Below, one piece after another: positions 21,991 to 31,955 of a stretch of DNA of 64,000 nucleotides (positions within the stretch are counted from its first letter, which is position 1; each line of letters starts with the position of its first letter). Origin of the DNA: Nereocystis luetkeana (Eukaryota > Sar > Phaeophyceae > Laminariales > Laminariaceae). The notes under the pieces are model-generated. The model was not told the origin of the DNA, made no database searches, and saw nothing but the letters and a program-made list of their open reading frames with translations. Location of the stretch: positions 5,011,567-5,075,566 of the forward strand of contig JARUPZ010000026.1 of assembly GCA_031213475.1 (NCBI GenBank). The letters run 5' to 3'. Made by a program: the position numbers and the translations under genes.

Positions 21991-23098
21991 CCACTCCTCC
22001 TGTTGCCCCCCCCCCCCCATTCCCTTGGGCACCATCCACGGCGGATGCGCGGCGCTGCCTACTCAGCTCAGCCTCAGCCTCATGCCACCTCACCATGAAC
22101 CGTTCGGCTGCTTCAAGGGTCCCCCGGTACCACTTCTCCGCCTTTTTGGCTGCAGTGGACCGCAGCACGGTCCCAACTCCAAACACCAAGGGGGTAAGTT
22201 CCGTTGACCCTTCGGTGGCTCGGAACTCCCTGAGGTTACGACTATGCATCCAAGCCAAGTCTTAAACTGTTCACCTGGTCTCGGGTTCTCCCCACCAGCC
22301 ATCGTCCCGAACATTACCCGACTGGGTGATCGCTCCTTGCTTTGCCGTGCCACGCCCCCCGCAAGGAAGAGCCGTCGTTTACGAATGGTCGTTTCGATGC
22401 TCTCGCAACGTGTCATCTTGAGGACCTTCGCGTACGAGAGGGTGGCATGGTCAGTACGAAGTCGGCGCTGGAAGCCAATGACTCGCAACAGGACTTGGCG
22501 GCGAGCCGTTCGAAGCTTGGCAGAGTGTTCCGCTCTGAGGGTCCACGTCACACACTCGTTCAGCAGGGTCTCAATCACCTCGGCCTTCAGCATTCGGACT
22601 TTAAGGCTAAGGGGGGCGGTCGTCCTATCATTCAACTCCGGGCCGAACCTTTTGAGGCATGCTCGCATGAGACGGATCCGTCGGTCGATTTCGAGCGAGA
22701 GGTCGGCGTTTTCGTGGATAATGCCACGTAGGTATAATAACTGGATCGTCTGCTTGTACCTCTGGCCTGCCGCTTCGATGACGAGTGTTGGTGCGAGGGT
22801 TGTCTGGCCTGGTGTTTGTTGCAGCATTGTCTCTTGTCTTCTTTTCCGACACCGTGAGGCCTGCTGCTTCGGAGACAGTCACGATGACTGTCATCATTTT
22901 TGCGAGCCCTTCAGCCGACTTCGAGACAATTCCTGCGTCATCGGCGTACAACGTGCCCCATACAGCCCTTCGCACGCACGCCAACGGCTCCTGCTCCTCC
23001 GCTCGAACTACTGCAGCATCACTGAGTTGGGACCAAATCCCCTACGATGGCTTCGTCTTGGCTGAGGCGCAGTACGACGTGTAACGCAGCAGCGAAGA
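21990..23098 (-). mobile_element. 5'-truncated LINE reverse-transcriptase end (pseudogene)
   Basis: Minus-strand translation starts in the palm at [20 protein letters not shown], the RT catalytic YADD motif. It then shifts frame near 22840 after LTVSEKKT and continues with TLAPTLVIEAAGQRYKQTIQ, IHENADLSLEIDRRIRLMRA, LKVRMLKAEVIETLLNECVT and RTDHATLSYAKVLKMTRCES to a basic C-terminal tail. It is the same family as 26003-28380 but lacks the endonuclease and most of the RT. Similarity stops at about 23098, at FFAAALHV of the other copy. It keeps TGG where the 27-kb copy has TGA. Dead by truncation and frameshift. Confidence 0.85.
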
Positions 23099-23215
23099 AT
23101 GCTGTGGTGGATATCGACGGGTAAAAACAACGGTTTAACGTGTGTGTTCTTCACATTAAACCGTTCTTTCTACCCGTCGACATTTAATGTGAAGAACACA
23201 CACACCGGGGCGGTA
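23098..23215. repeat. R1 fragment folded into a hairpin
   Basis: GTGTGTGTTCTTCACATTAA near 23140 faces TTAATGTGAAGAACACACAC near 23187, with the R1 phrase CCGTTCTTTCTACCCGTCGAC between. Two R1 ends are joined head to head at the truncation point of the LINE copy. Confidence 0.75.
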
Positions 23216-23570
23216 ATTTCACGTCTGGAAAAAGCCCAACGAGTGTCATACCCTGAAAAAATCGACGGGGGAAGAAAGGGCAGAAGTCTTCTCGGGATAC
23301 AGGATGAAAATGCAAAGAGGCGGACCGAAGGGGTCAGGGGAGGGAGGAGAGCCTGCTATCAAAGATGTCAGGAGGCAGCACTTTCACCCCATGACAGACA
23401 GCAACTCTGCCTTGACATACCTTGACTGACACCAAACTACTATTATTGTAGGTTTTAGTGTGGCACACTCGGCCGTCTACACCCTTGACAGCGCACGTCT
23501 TGTTCCGCTTGACATGTCTCCTGACATCTGTCGTCTGTGACCCTGGATCTGAGTCATTATTATTTACGGG
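23216..23570. other. No gene seen
   Basis: Unremarkable spacer between R1 and a MITE. Confidence 0.3.
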
Positions 23571-23670
23571 GGACCATAGTTAATAGGACCTATGGTGTAC
23601 ATAAAAACCTATATATTTCACAATTTTTACTAACAATATTTGGTCCTATTAATTATGGTCCCCCGTATTA
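23571..23670 (+). mobile_element. MITE, family A
   Basis: TATTTACGGGGGACCATAGT faces ATTATGGTCCCCCGTATTA. The outer bases are slightly decayed. Confidence 0.85.
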
Positions 23671-23929
23671 GTAGTCACGGCTATACCATAAATAGACGGA
23701 GAAGAAGAAAGGAAGGGCGAAGGTACTGCTGTTAATAAATCGGAACGTTTTTTTTTTGTACGTACGGGGCCTGCGGGCTACACGACCCTCCATTTTTTAT
23801 GACAGCAGTATTATCATCGTATTAATATTTAATAGTAAGAAAATAACTACTGCTGTACCTGGTACCTGGTATACAACAGCAGTAGGTAGGAGTACGTATA
23901 TCATACCTGGTATTATAGGTGCGTGCGTG
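23671..23929. other. No gene seen; cluster of TACCTGGTA words
   Basis: Three TACCTGGTA words at 23866-23910, two of them overlapping on a shared TA. Confidence 0.4.
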
Positions 23930-24460
23930 TGATCTTCTTTCTGTTCTACCCGTCGACATCCAGCACAACCAGTGTCCATGCCGATTCTTCAATCCTACTT
24001 GGTACCGGTACATAGTTACAAGTTCTGTGGTCACAAATTTACGCCTCTTCTATTTTTCTTTTTTTCAAGTTTTTTTTTTTCTTCTCTTTTGATTTGTCTT
24101 GTTTTTTGCTTTTTTCCCTTCGTTTCTTTATTTCATGGAATGTGAATGTCGTGCCTGTCGGATCCAGTATGATGGCATGGGCATTGCATTGCCCACTGCT
24201 GTTGCTGTGCTTACTGCATACCAGGTACGTGGCAACGTGATATCTCTCTAGCGCAGCTTTGTGACCACAGAACCTTGTGTATCTCTTCTAGGATTGAAGA
24301 ATCGGCACGGACACTGGTTGTGCTGGATGTCGACGGGGGGAAAGAACGGTCTAGTGTGAAGAACACACGCAGAGATATACCATAATACAACCTTGTTATG
24401 CAGTGAACAGAGTAGACAACGCAATGTCGTCACACTGGATACGACAGGCGCGACATTTTT
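23930..24460 (-). repeat. R1 fragments, two overlapping pieces
   Basis: 23935-24030 carries CTACCCGTCGACATCCAGCA and GCCGATTCTTCAATCCTA. 24050-24460 carries a T-rich arm, GAATGTCGTGCCTGTCGGAT, the centre with TTTGTGACCACAGAACCTTG and GATTGAAGAATCGGCACGG, and the inner end TGGATACGACAGG. The copy carries a 7-bp CCAGGTA insertion at 24219 relative to 29296. Confidence 0.7.
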
Positions 24461-24732
24461 TATTTTTTATTTTTGCTTATCCCATTTATTATCTTCGCAC
24501 ATCTTCTTCTCTCTCTCCTTCCAACTCGTAACTCAGATCCGGGGTCACATATTAATAGCAGGCTCTTCTACCCCCTTCCCGCTACGGTGCGTCCCTTCAG
24601 ATTTATCGTGAGAAGATTTCAGCTTCTTCTTCCCTCGTCGACTCGCATCGAATTGTGCCTACCCACGCTGCAAGGCGCTCTCAACAATTGAATCCTTTTC
24701 TTTTTTTTTTTCCGCAAATAAATTCAAAGTCC

Positions 24733-24808
24733 GACCCACCTAGGGCTCGAACCCAGGACTTGAACAAGTAGAATTCGACGTTAACCACTTGAACCACCGG
24801 GGCGACCG
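24733..24808 (-). tRNA. tRNA-like sequence, probably pseudo or a SINE head
   Basis: On the minus strand CGGTGGTTCAAGTGGTTAAC looks like a D-arm and A-box, and CTGGGTTCGAGCCCTAG is a good T-arm (B-box GGTTCGAGCCC). Acceptor-stem pairing is poor (5' GGTCGCC with 3' GTGGGTC), and a poly-A tract follows about 20 bases downstream (minus). That suggests a degenerate tRNA or the head of a retroposed SINE. Confidence 0.35.
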
Positions 24809-25004
24809 GCTATGTGTACATTATATATATGAAAGAGAGAAAACAAAAGGCAGAAAAAGCAAAGAAACACATCGAAGACAAGAGAAAAAATGAAAATTAC
24901 AAGAAAAAACTGTCGTGTCCCCGCCTCAGGAGGTCCTTGGATCTTTCTCTTACTCTGTTTACAAGCAGTGGTGTTTTTGTTATTTATTTCTTTTTCCCAG
25001 CTCG
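24809..25004. other. No gene seen
   Basis: A-rich then T-rich sequence. TACTCTGTTTACAAGCAGTG near 24950 is shared with 28818-28840 and, inverted, 21463-21490, so it belongs to the R1/LINE nest. Confidence 0.4.
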
Positions 25005-25192
25005 TTCTTTTTCAAGTGTTGGCCACCTCGCCTGCGGGGGGGGGGCACGACAGATTGTTTCTCCTAGTTTTTTTTTTTTTTTCTTCTTTATCTTTTCTGA
25101 TTTGTATACTTTGTTTTTGTTTTCTTTTTGATTGTTTCTTTTTGTTTCCCTATTTCATAGATTGTGTATATTGTGCCTGTCGTATCCAGGAC
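25005..25192 (+). repeat. Single R1 arm
   Basis: TGTTGGCCACCTCGCCTGCG, a 10-G run, CACGACAG, a T-rich tract, then TTGTGCCTGTCGTATCCAGG, where it meets the LINE endonuclease sequence. Confidence 0.7.
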
Positions 25193-25915
25193 TTGACGGG
25201 TTAGGATGTAGTCAATCCGCTTACGGTCATTCGGGCCGGTGCCGTTGTGACTATGCGATATCCCACCCTTGCGCGTGCTGAAAAACGTGTTGGTGAGAGC
25301 TAACTTGCAATTGGTGGCGAACGACAGGAGCCGTCTGCCATTGTCGTTACGAACATCACGTCCATACGCTCCCAGCACTCTGCTTTCATCATCACCGCAC
25401 CCTTCCTTCCCCTGTCCAGTTCGCGCGTTGGCATCCATCAGTACAAACAGACACTCTTTCGTCGGGATTTTTTCCACCAAGTACTCCAGCTTCTGCCAGA
25501 AAATACGTTTCAGTTCGGCGTCCTTGGTACAATCAGTTGGAGCATACGCAACGACGAAATTGACTGCCTCGCATTTGCCAGCCAGCTCAAAGCGCATAGA
25601 CATTAGCCGCTCGTCAACGAACTGATGAGTATACACAGACTTACTGCACAACGATTCCTTGACAGCTAGGCCTACTCCGTACAGCCCTTGCCTGGTGGCT
25701 GTTGTTTCCTGTCCTGAACAGAAAACACGATACCCTGCCGCACGGAACGTCGTGCTGCCGGACCTCCGATTTTCTTGCAGGCCAATGAAGTCACAGCCGA
25801 GTTGCCGTCCCTTCGCCAGTACACGCTCGTCATGTCCGTACCCGTTCTTCCCCTTTACAGCCAGGGTGCGCACGTTGTAGGTCGCTACCGTCACAAGTGC
25901 CTCCTTCTGTCTCTT
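25192..25915 (-). mobile_element. LINE AP-endonuclease domain, truncated, inverted relative to its RT
   Basis: The minus frame encodes most of an exonuclease-endonuclease-phosphatase domain as found at the N-terminus of non-LTR retrotransposons, which nicks target DNA for target-primed reverse transcription. Motifs in order: VTVATYNVRTL (metal-binding Asn), DFIGLQENRRSG (catalytic Glu), NFVVAYAPTD (Tyr region), CLFVLMDANARTGQGKEG (Asp/Asn), and KRIDYILTRQ. The last motif, SDH, is missing, because the frame runs into an R1 arm after ILTRQ. A basic linker ([20 protein letters not shown]) precedes the domain up to about 25990. Only about 230 residues of the domain remain, so it cannot act alone. 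The next LINE part, the RT, lies head to head on the other strand. Confidence 0.85.
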
Positions 25916-26002
25916 ACGAGCCTCGCGTGCTGCTTTCTTTGCCAGCCGACGTGAGGCTCGTCCCCGCCTTCTTTTTTTCTTTTTTGTTTCTTTTTTTTCT
26001 CT

Positions 26003-27304
26003 ATGGCGAAAGTGGCTCTCCGTTTCGTAGCCCGGTACGCGCCTTGGTTTCCGTTGGCTGGGTGCAGCCGTCCCAACCCACGCCGACAATCCCATCCTTC
26101 CTGTCGTGCCCACCCCCGGGACAGAACCGCGTGGAAGACCCTGAGATCTGCGTGTGCGAACCTGCAGAAGGTGATTGCCGCAGGACTGCATGCGTACTTC
26201 GAAGCGTACCTTGCCGAAACCGAACGACTCCTAGCGAACAACGACCAGAGAGGCTTTTACAAGCACCTTAAGAGTACGGTAGGATTGGAAGGGACTAAAG
26301 CGAGGAGCGAACAGTTCATTAGGGACGAGGATGGCACGATCCTACGGGATAAGGTGCGAATTCGTGAACGATGGGCGGGGTTTTACCACAAACTCTTGAA
26401 CACGAAGTCGCTGAAACTCGATCCCACGATCATCGACCTCTTGCCACCGCGACCGCCTAAACTGTCGCTTGAAGATGAACCATCCACAGACGAGATGACA
26501 GAAGCACTTAAGGGGATGTCGAATTGGAAAGCTGTCGGGCCAGATGGTCTCCCGGTCGAACTCCTAAAAATCGACCACCCGGCATTCGCCCAGCGCTTTC
26601 ACAACATCCTTGTCAATGTTTGGTTAACAGGAGAAGTCCCTCAGCAATGGAAAGATGCGATCATCAAGGTCCTTCACAAAAAGAAGGATCGAACTGACTG
26701 CAACAACTATAGAGGGATTTCGCTTGTTGCCCACGCAGGCAAAGTGTTGTTGAAAATCGTCGCGTCCCGCCTCAGCAACTACTGCGAGACCGAGGAACTA
26801 CTCCCCGAGGAACAGTGCGGCTTCCGCCCCGCACGATCAACGATTGATATGTTGTTCGTCGTGCGCCGGCTGCAAGAGCTCGGACGACAGAGGAAAATCC
26901 CCTTATACTTGTGCTTCATCGATCTGCAGAAAGCGTACGACTCTGTCGACCGAGAGCTGTTATGGAAGGTACTCACACGCTTTGGCGTACCAACCAAGAT
27001 GCTGAGAATTATCCGTAATTTCCACAATGGCATGCGGGCTCGCGTGCGTACTGATGACGGCGAGCTCTCGGAATGGTTTGATGTCACGCAGGGGCTGCGG
27101 CAAGGCTGTGTACTATCACCGTTACTGTTCAACGTGTTCTTCGCTGCTGCGTTACACGTCGTACTGGTACGCTTCAGCCAAGACGAAGCCATTGTAAGGG
27201 GTTTGGTCCAACTCAGTGAAGCTGGAGTAGTTCGAACAGGGAAGGAGGAGCCATTGGCGTGCGTGCGAAGGTCTGTATGGGCAGGTATGGGGCATGTTGT
27301 ACGC
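26003..27304 (+). mobile_element. LINE reverse transcriptase, fingers-palm part
   Basis: The plus frame encodes an RVT-type reverse transcriptase of an RTE-like non-LTR element. It begins with a pre-RT linker ([20 protein letters not shown]), followed by [99 protein letters not shown] (first catalytic Asp) and [20 protein letters not shown]. About 400 codons are intact. The frame breaks just before the YADD box: relative to the 22-kb copy, about 10 extra bases (a local duplication of GTATGGG near 27280) shift it. The ATG at 26003 lies in the T-rich junction with the inverted endonuclease half and is probably not a native start. Confidence 0.9.
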
Positions 27305-28380
27305 CGATGATGCAGGAATTGTCTCGAAGTCGGCTGAAGGGCTCGCAAAAATGATGACAGTCATCGTGACTGTCTTCGAAGCAGCAGGCCTCACGGTGTC
27401 GGAAAATAAGACTGAGACAGTGGTCCTACAAACACCAGACCGGACAACCCTCGCACCACCGCTCGTCATCGAAGCGGCAGGCCAGAGGTATAAGCAGACG
27501 ACCCAGTTCTTATACCTAGGCGGCGTTATCCACGAAAACGCTGCGCTCTCGCTCGAAATCGACCGACGGATCCGCCTCATGCGAGCATGCCTCAAACGGT
27601 TCGGCCCGGAGTTGTATGATAGGACGACCGCCCCCCTTAGCCTTAAAGTCCGAATGCTGAAGGCCGAGGTGATTGAGACCCTGCTGTACGGGTGTGTGAC
27701 GTGAACCCTCAGAGCGGAACACTTTGCCAAGCTTCGAACAGCTCACCACCAAGTCCTGCTGCGAGTCATTGGCTTCCAGCGCCGACTTCATACTGACCAT
27801 GCCACCCTCTCGTACGCGAAGGCCCTCAAGATGACACGTTGCGAGAGCATCGAAACGACCATTCGTAAACGGCGGCTCTTCTTTGCGGGGGGCGTGGCAC
27901 GGCAAAGCAAGGAGCGATTACCCAGTCGGGTAATGTTCGGGACGATAACTGGTGGGGAGAACCCGAGACGTGGCGGGCAGTGTAAGACTTGGCATAGATG
28001 CATAGTCGAAGACCTTAGGGAGTTCCGAGCCACCGAAGGGTCAACGGAAGTTGCCCCCTTGGTGTTTGCAGTTGAGACCGCGTTGTGGTCCACTGCAGCC
28101 AAAAAGGCGGAGAAGTGGTACCGGGGGATCCTTGAAGCAGCCGAACGGTTCATGGTGAGGTGGCACGAGGCTGAGGCTGAGATGAGTAGGCAGCGCCGCG
28201 CATCCGCCGTGGATGGTGCCCAAGGGAACGGGGGGGGAGGGGGCAGCAGGAGAAGTGGCAGAAAGCCCGACCGAGGGAATGCGGAGAGGGGGGGGAACAG
28301 GAGGGGTAGAAGGGAAACGGCGGTAGACGAAAGTAGGAAGTATATGGCAGACAGGGTAGCAAGGCACCAAGTCGACTAGA
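27290..28380 (+). mobile_element. LINE reverse transcriptase, YADD box to C-terminus, with nonsense codon
   Basis: Continues the previous segment in a shifted frame: [20 protein letters not shown] (YADD catalytic box), EAAGLTVSENKTETVVLQTP, RYKQTTQFLYLGGVIHENAA, RRIRLMRACLKRFGPELYDR, MLKAEVIETLLYGCVT. A TGA at 27702-27704 replaces the Trp codon kept in the 22-kb copy. The frame then runs on (TLRAEHFAKLRTAHHQVLLR, SIETTIRKRRLFFAGGVARQ) to a charged tail and a TAG near 28377. With a frameshift and a stop, this copy cannot make functional RT. It has little other decay, so it is probably not ancient. Confidence 0.9.
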
Positions 28381-28735
28381 AAGTAGAACATGACCATACT
28401 ACTAGCTACCAACCGGTGCAGCTGGTTCGAACGTGGTCTTCCCTTGTCTTATCTTCTTGTTTTTGTTTTTTTTTCTTTCTTGCGCTGACTCTCCGTGATT
28501 TTCATATTATTTTTTCTCTTCCTCTTCCTTTTCTGATTGATAAGCCGTAATGAAGGAGCCGTATGGCGTGGTTGGAAGACGAACCTGCTCTGCTCGTTTC
28601 GTATTGTCTGACGCCAAGGGGCTGGGCATAGTTGACGAACGCAGGGCGGAGACGGCAGTCTGGGTAGTAAGGTACCAGGCGGATTAGCAGGGAGAACCTG
28701 GCTATACTACTCGTACCACAAGCTACTGCCGCCAC
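28381..28735 (+). mobile_element. LINE 3' flank, inverted partner of 21560-21800
   Basis: CAACCGGTGCAGCTGGTTCG, a T-rich tract, then a block inverted relative to 21560-21735 (TTCGTATTGTCTGACGCCAA, GAACGCAGGGCGGAGACGGC, CAGGGAGAACCTGGCTATAC). Confidence 0.6.
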
Positions 28736-28884
28736 CTGGAAGGTGCTTTGGGCTTTGGTTTGCCTGTTATTTCCCCTTTGTTACTTTTCCTTGTTACCTT
28801 TTTCCTTGGTTCTTTGTCTTACTCTGTTTACAAGCAGCGGTGTTTTTTCTTATTTTATTTTATTTCCTTTCTTTTCTCCAGCTC

Positions 28885-29480
28885 GTTCTTTTTCAAGTGT
28901 TGGCCACCTCGCCTGTGGGGGGGGGGCACGACAGATTGTTTCTCCTAGATTTTGCTTTCATTTTTCTTCTTTTTCTCTTTCGATTTGTCTACGTTGTTTT
29001 TGTTTTCTCTTTGATTGTTTCTTTTCGTTTCACTATTCCATAGATTGCGTATGTCGTGCCTGTCGTATCTAGTATGATGACATGGCTTTGCATTGCCCAC
29101 TGCAGTGCGCACTGCACACGTGGCAACGTAGTATCTCTGTGGCGTAGCTTTGTGACCACAGAACTTGTATCTCTTCTAGGATTGAAGAATCGGCACGGAC
29201 ACTGGTTGTGCTAGATGTCGACGGGTAGAAAGAACGGTTTAATGTGAAGAACACACACACACAGTATCATGACATGGCATTGCATTGCCCACTGCAGTGC
29301 TTACTGCATACGTGGCAACGTAGTATCTCTGTGGCGTATCTTTGTGACCACATAACTTGTATCTCTTCTAGGATCGAAGAATCGGCACGGACCCTGGTTG
29401 CGCTGGATGTCGACGGGTAGAAAGAACGGTTTAATGTGAAGAACACACACACAGATGCGGCAGACACTTGAAAATAAGAA
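28885..29480. repeat. R1 copies, one arm plus two centres in tandem
   Basis: Arm at 28885-29065. Centre copy 1 at 29066-29262 and centre copy 2 at 29270-29460, each running ATGGC(T)TTGCATTGCCCACTGCA to GGTTTAATGTGAAGAACACAC. The two centres differ at few positions, so one is a recent duplicate. Confidence 0.75.
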
Positions 29481-30084
29481 GAAAAAAAAACAGGCACCAC
29501 TACGTACTATCAATAGATACTATAAATAGATACGAACAGACAGGGTCTAGACATGCTCTGACAAGTGGTACGAAATTGTTTTTTTATTTTATATACCTCT
29601 TACTGCCGTAGTTTTGGTTTCCTGTGTGTGTTTTTCGTTCTTTCTACCCGTCGACCTCCACTGTCCAGCACAACCACTGTCCGTGCCGATTCTTCAATCC
29701 TAGAAGAGATACAAGTTATGTGGTCACAAAGCTACGCCACAGAGATACTACGTTGCCACGGTATGCAGTTAAGCACAGCAGTGGGCAATGCGATGCCATG
29801 CCATCATATGTGGGATACGACAGGCACGACATACACATTCTACGGAATATAGAAACAAAAGAAAACATAAAAGAAAAATCGAAAGAGAACAAGAAAAAAG
29901 AAAAAAAAACAGAAGGATCAAAGTACTGGCTGTCGTGCCCCCCTGCAGGGGATGTGGCAGACACTTGAAAATGGCGAGCTGGGAAAAATTATCTCAAAAT
30001 AGACCACCACTCCTTGCCGTGGGTAACCAATACAGCAGCAGTAGATATATACTCCGAAGCAAGCGTGTCTCTCTCCCTGATACC
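29481..30084. repeat. R1 copy in the opposite orientation, plus spacer
   Basis: 29635-29965: CTTTCTACCCGTCGACCTCC, CGTGCCGATTCTTCAATCCT, the inner end TGGGATACGACAGGCACGAC, an A-rich tract, CTGTCGTGCCCCCCTGCAGG and TGGCAGACACTTG. The rest is spacer. Confidence 0.7.
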
Positions 30085-30184
30085 CCTTATAGGACTGCAG
30101 TCCTGTTTTCAAAGGGCGCAAAGCAGTTAGAATTAGAGTGGTTTCGTCCCTCCGAAACGGGATTGCAGTTTGCCCCAAAAGGTT
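30085..30184. mobile_element. MITE, family B, diverged
   Basis: AGGACTGCAGTCCTGTTTTC faces GAAACGGGATTGCAGTTTGC. Both arms carry changes. Confidence 0.7.
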
Positions 30185-30532
30185 GATTGACTGTTAATAT
30201 AGACTATAGAGTATTTATATAAATAGTTTGTTTATTTGACCATTCTGTCCGGAAATGTAAGGGTCGTTCGACCGCTTGGGTCAAAGATATCAAGAGACGA
30301 CGGTCAGTCACGAGGGAAAACGTGCATCGGTCAAGGGTGTCAATCCGAGTGTTACACACTAAAATATACCAGTACCTGGTACCTGGTAGTAGTTTGGCGT
30401 GCGTCAAGGTAAATATACGGGAAAATGCCGTCCGTCAAGGGGTTGAAGTGCCGTCTTCTGACATACCTGGTACCAGGTATTTGGTTTGGGTAGTGAGTAA
30501 CATTAAAAAAAAAAATGCTCCTTACTTAAACT
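30185..30532. other. No gene seen; four TACCWGGTA words
   Basis: Half of a family-G end (CATTCTGTCCGGAAATGTAA) at 30240. Two TACCTGGTA words share a TA near 30370, and a TACCTGGTA-CCAGGTA pair is at 30464. Confidence 0.4.
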
Positions 30533-30628
30533 CAACCTTTTAGGACCGTAGTCCCGTCTAGGGGACAAAACCACTCAAATTGTAAATAGTGTGTCCCCAA
30601 AACGGGACTGCGGTCCTAAAAGGGTTAA
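30533..30628. mobile_element. MITE, family B
   Basis: AGGACCGTAGTCCCGTCTAG faces CAAAACGGGACTGCGGTCCT. The left arm is the more altered. Confidence 0.85.
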
Positions 30629-31179
30629 ACGACAGAGTGGGAAAATGATTGTGCCGATCGTAGGTTGGGTGTGATCTTCACTTCTTCGCGCTGAACCGTT
30701 CTTCTCTGCGTCGATATCTTGCTATCTGCTATCAATAGTTGCAGCTGTTGTGAGCGTGAGCGGCTGTTGGTAATTGCAGTTGCTGTTGCACGGCGGGCTG
30801 TTGGTAGTTGGCTCCACCGCAGACAACGACCATCACAAGTAAGTGTGTTATATTATTTTTTATTAGTAGAGTACAGTATTGTGGGATTGCAGATTGCAGA
30901 CTGCAGACTTCAGGTTTCAGTTGTTTAGAGAGCCGTTGGAGTGGAAGCGTGCGATTGGTTGAAGTTTCGCCGCGATTTTCTTCGGCGCACGAACAGCGGT
31001 GTAAGTAAACGGCTGACGCATGCTGTGATGATGATGTTCTCACATTTCTGCCTTGTGGTTTCAGTAATATCCCTGAAGAAGTCTGTTTCAGCTCGTGACT
31101 CCTATATGTAGACACCTGCTCCCAGGTACTACAATAGGTATGCGTGTATCGCAGAGTATACCAGGTACAGTATCAATAG
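30629..31179. other. No gene seen
   Basis: GATTGCAGATTGCAGACTGCAG short repeat near 30885-30910. Nothing else stands out. Confidence 0.3.
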
Positions 31180-31288
31180 TATTACGGGGGGCCATAGTTA
31201 ACAGGACCAAATATTGTTAGTAAAAATGTTCAAACATATAGGTTTTCATGTGTACCATAGGTCCTGTTAACTATGGCCCCCCGTAATA
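31180..31288 (-). mobile_element. MITE, family A
   Basis: Very well preserved arms (TATTACGGGGGGCCATAGTT / AACTATGGCCCCCCGTAATA) and intact interior. Probably a recent insertion. Confidence 0.9.
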
Positions 31289-31756
31289 GTAGTATCGCAG
31301 ATTGTGGATCGTGACGTGGTCTCGCACCAGTACATGCAGTACTGGAAACATTAGGAAGAAGCTTGTGAGTAAAAGTTGTTCTGTTTCCTGGAAGTAGGCT
31401 TAAGGCTTGTACGGAAAAGGCTTCCGGATTTCCAAGGGCCAGCAGCGCCGGATACGTGGCACCCGCCTCGACTCAGCTCGGCCTGGAACCCTTCTCCTAC
31501 ATACCTCCCGCCGTTCCCGCTGCTTTCCTAGTTCTGGACTCTCTACAGGTGACTCGTCTACTGAGTACTGACCCCTTGCAGTGTAAGAGCGCCAATCAGA
31601 ACACACCTTAGTCTGACGAGCAGGTCTTTTTGGGAAACTTATTGTGACACACAACACAACACAAAGCCGACCGTCCTCGAGCTGAGCGAATTTTCTTGGC
31701 GTCCCCCCAGCCCAACACCAAAGGAAGGGGAGAGCCTTTTTGAGGGTGTTTTGTTA
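31289..31756. other. No gene seen; unclassified GC-richer block
   Basis: An 85-codon minus frame (31400-31657) has a charged, Arg-rich product without family signature. The block could be part of an unrecognised repeat. Confidence 0.3.
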
Positions 31757-31853
31757 CCACCACGTTGATCGGAAACGTAAGAAACGTTTAGGTTTAAATA
31801 GTGTTGTTAAACGTCTCTTATATTTATGGCCAGGGTGGTACCACTCTGAACGG
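31757..31853. mobile_element. MITE, family G
   Basis: TACCACCACGTTGATCGGAA facing TATGGCCAGGGTGGTA, with AACGTAAGAAACGTTTAGG inside. Confidence 0.6.
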
Positions 31854-31860
31854 AAATTTC

Positions 31861-31955
31861 AACCCTTTTAGGATCGCAGTCCCGTTTTGGGGAAAAACTA
31901 CTTGAAATTTCTATGGTTTGTCCCCGGAATGGGACTGCAGTTTTAAGAAGGGTTT
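31861..31955. mobile_element. MITE, family B
   Basis: GGATCGCAGTCCCGTTTTGG / GGAATGGGACTGCAGTTTTA. It lies 7 bp after the family-G element. Confidence 0.8.

Noticed and set aside
22244-23065. 273-codon plus frame
   Set aside because: Antisense of the LINE reverse-transcriptase end at 21990-23098.
26779-28153. Several minus frames of 120-190 codons
   Set aside because: Antisense shadows of the plus-strand LINE reverse transcriptase.
31400-31657. LTR retrotransposon end or Arg-rich gene
   Set aside because: No paired LTR, primer-binding site, polypurine tract or gag/pol motif was seen in the window.
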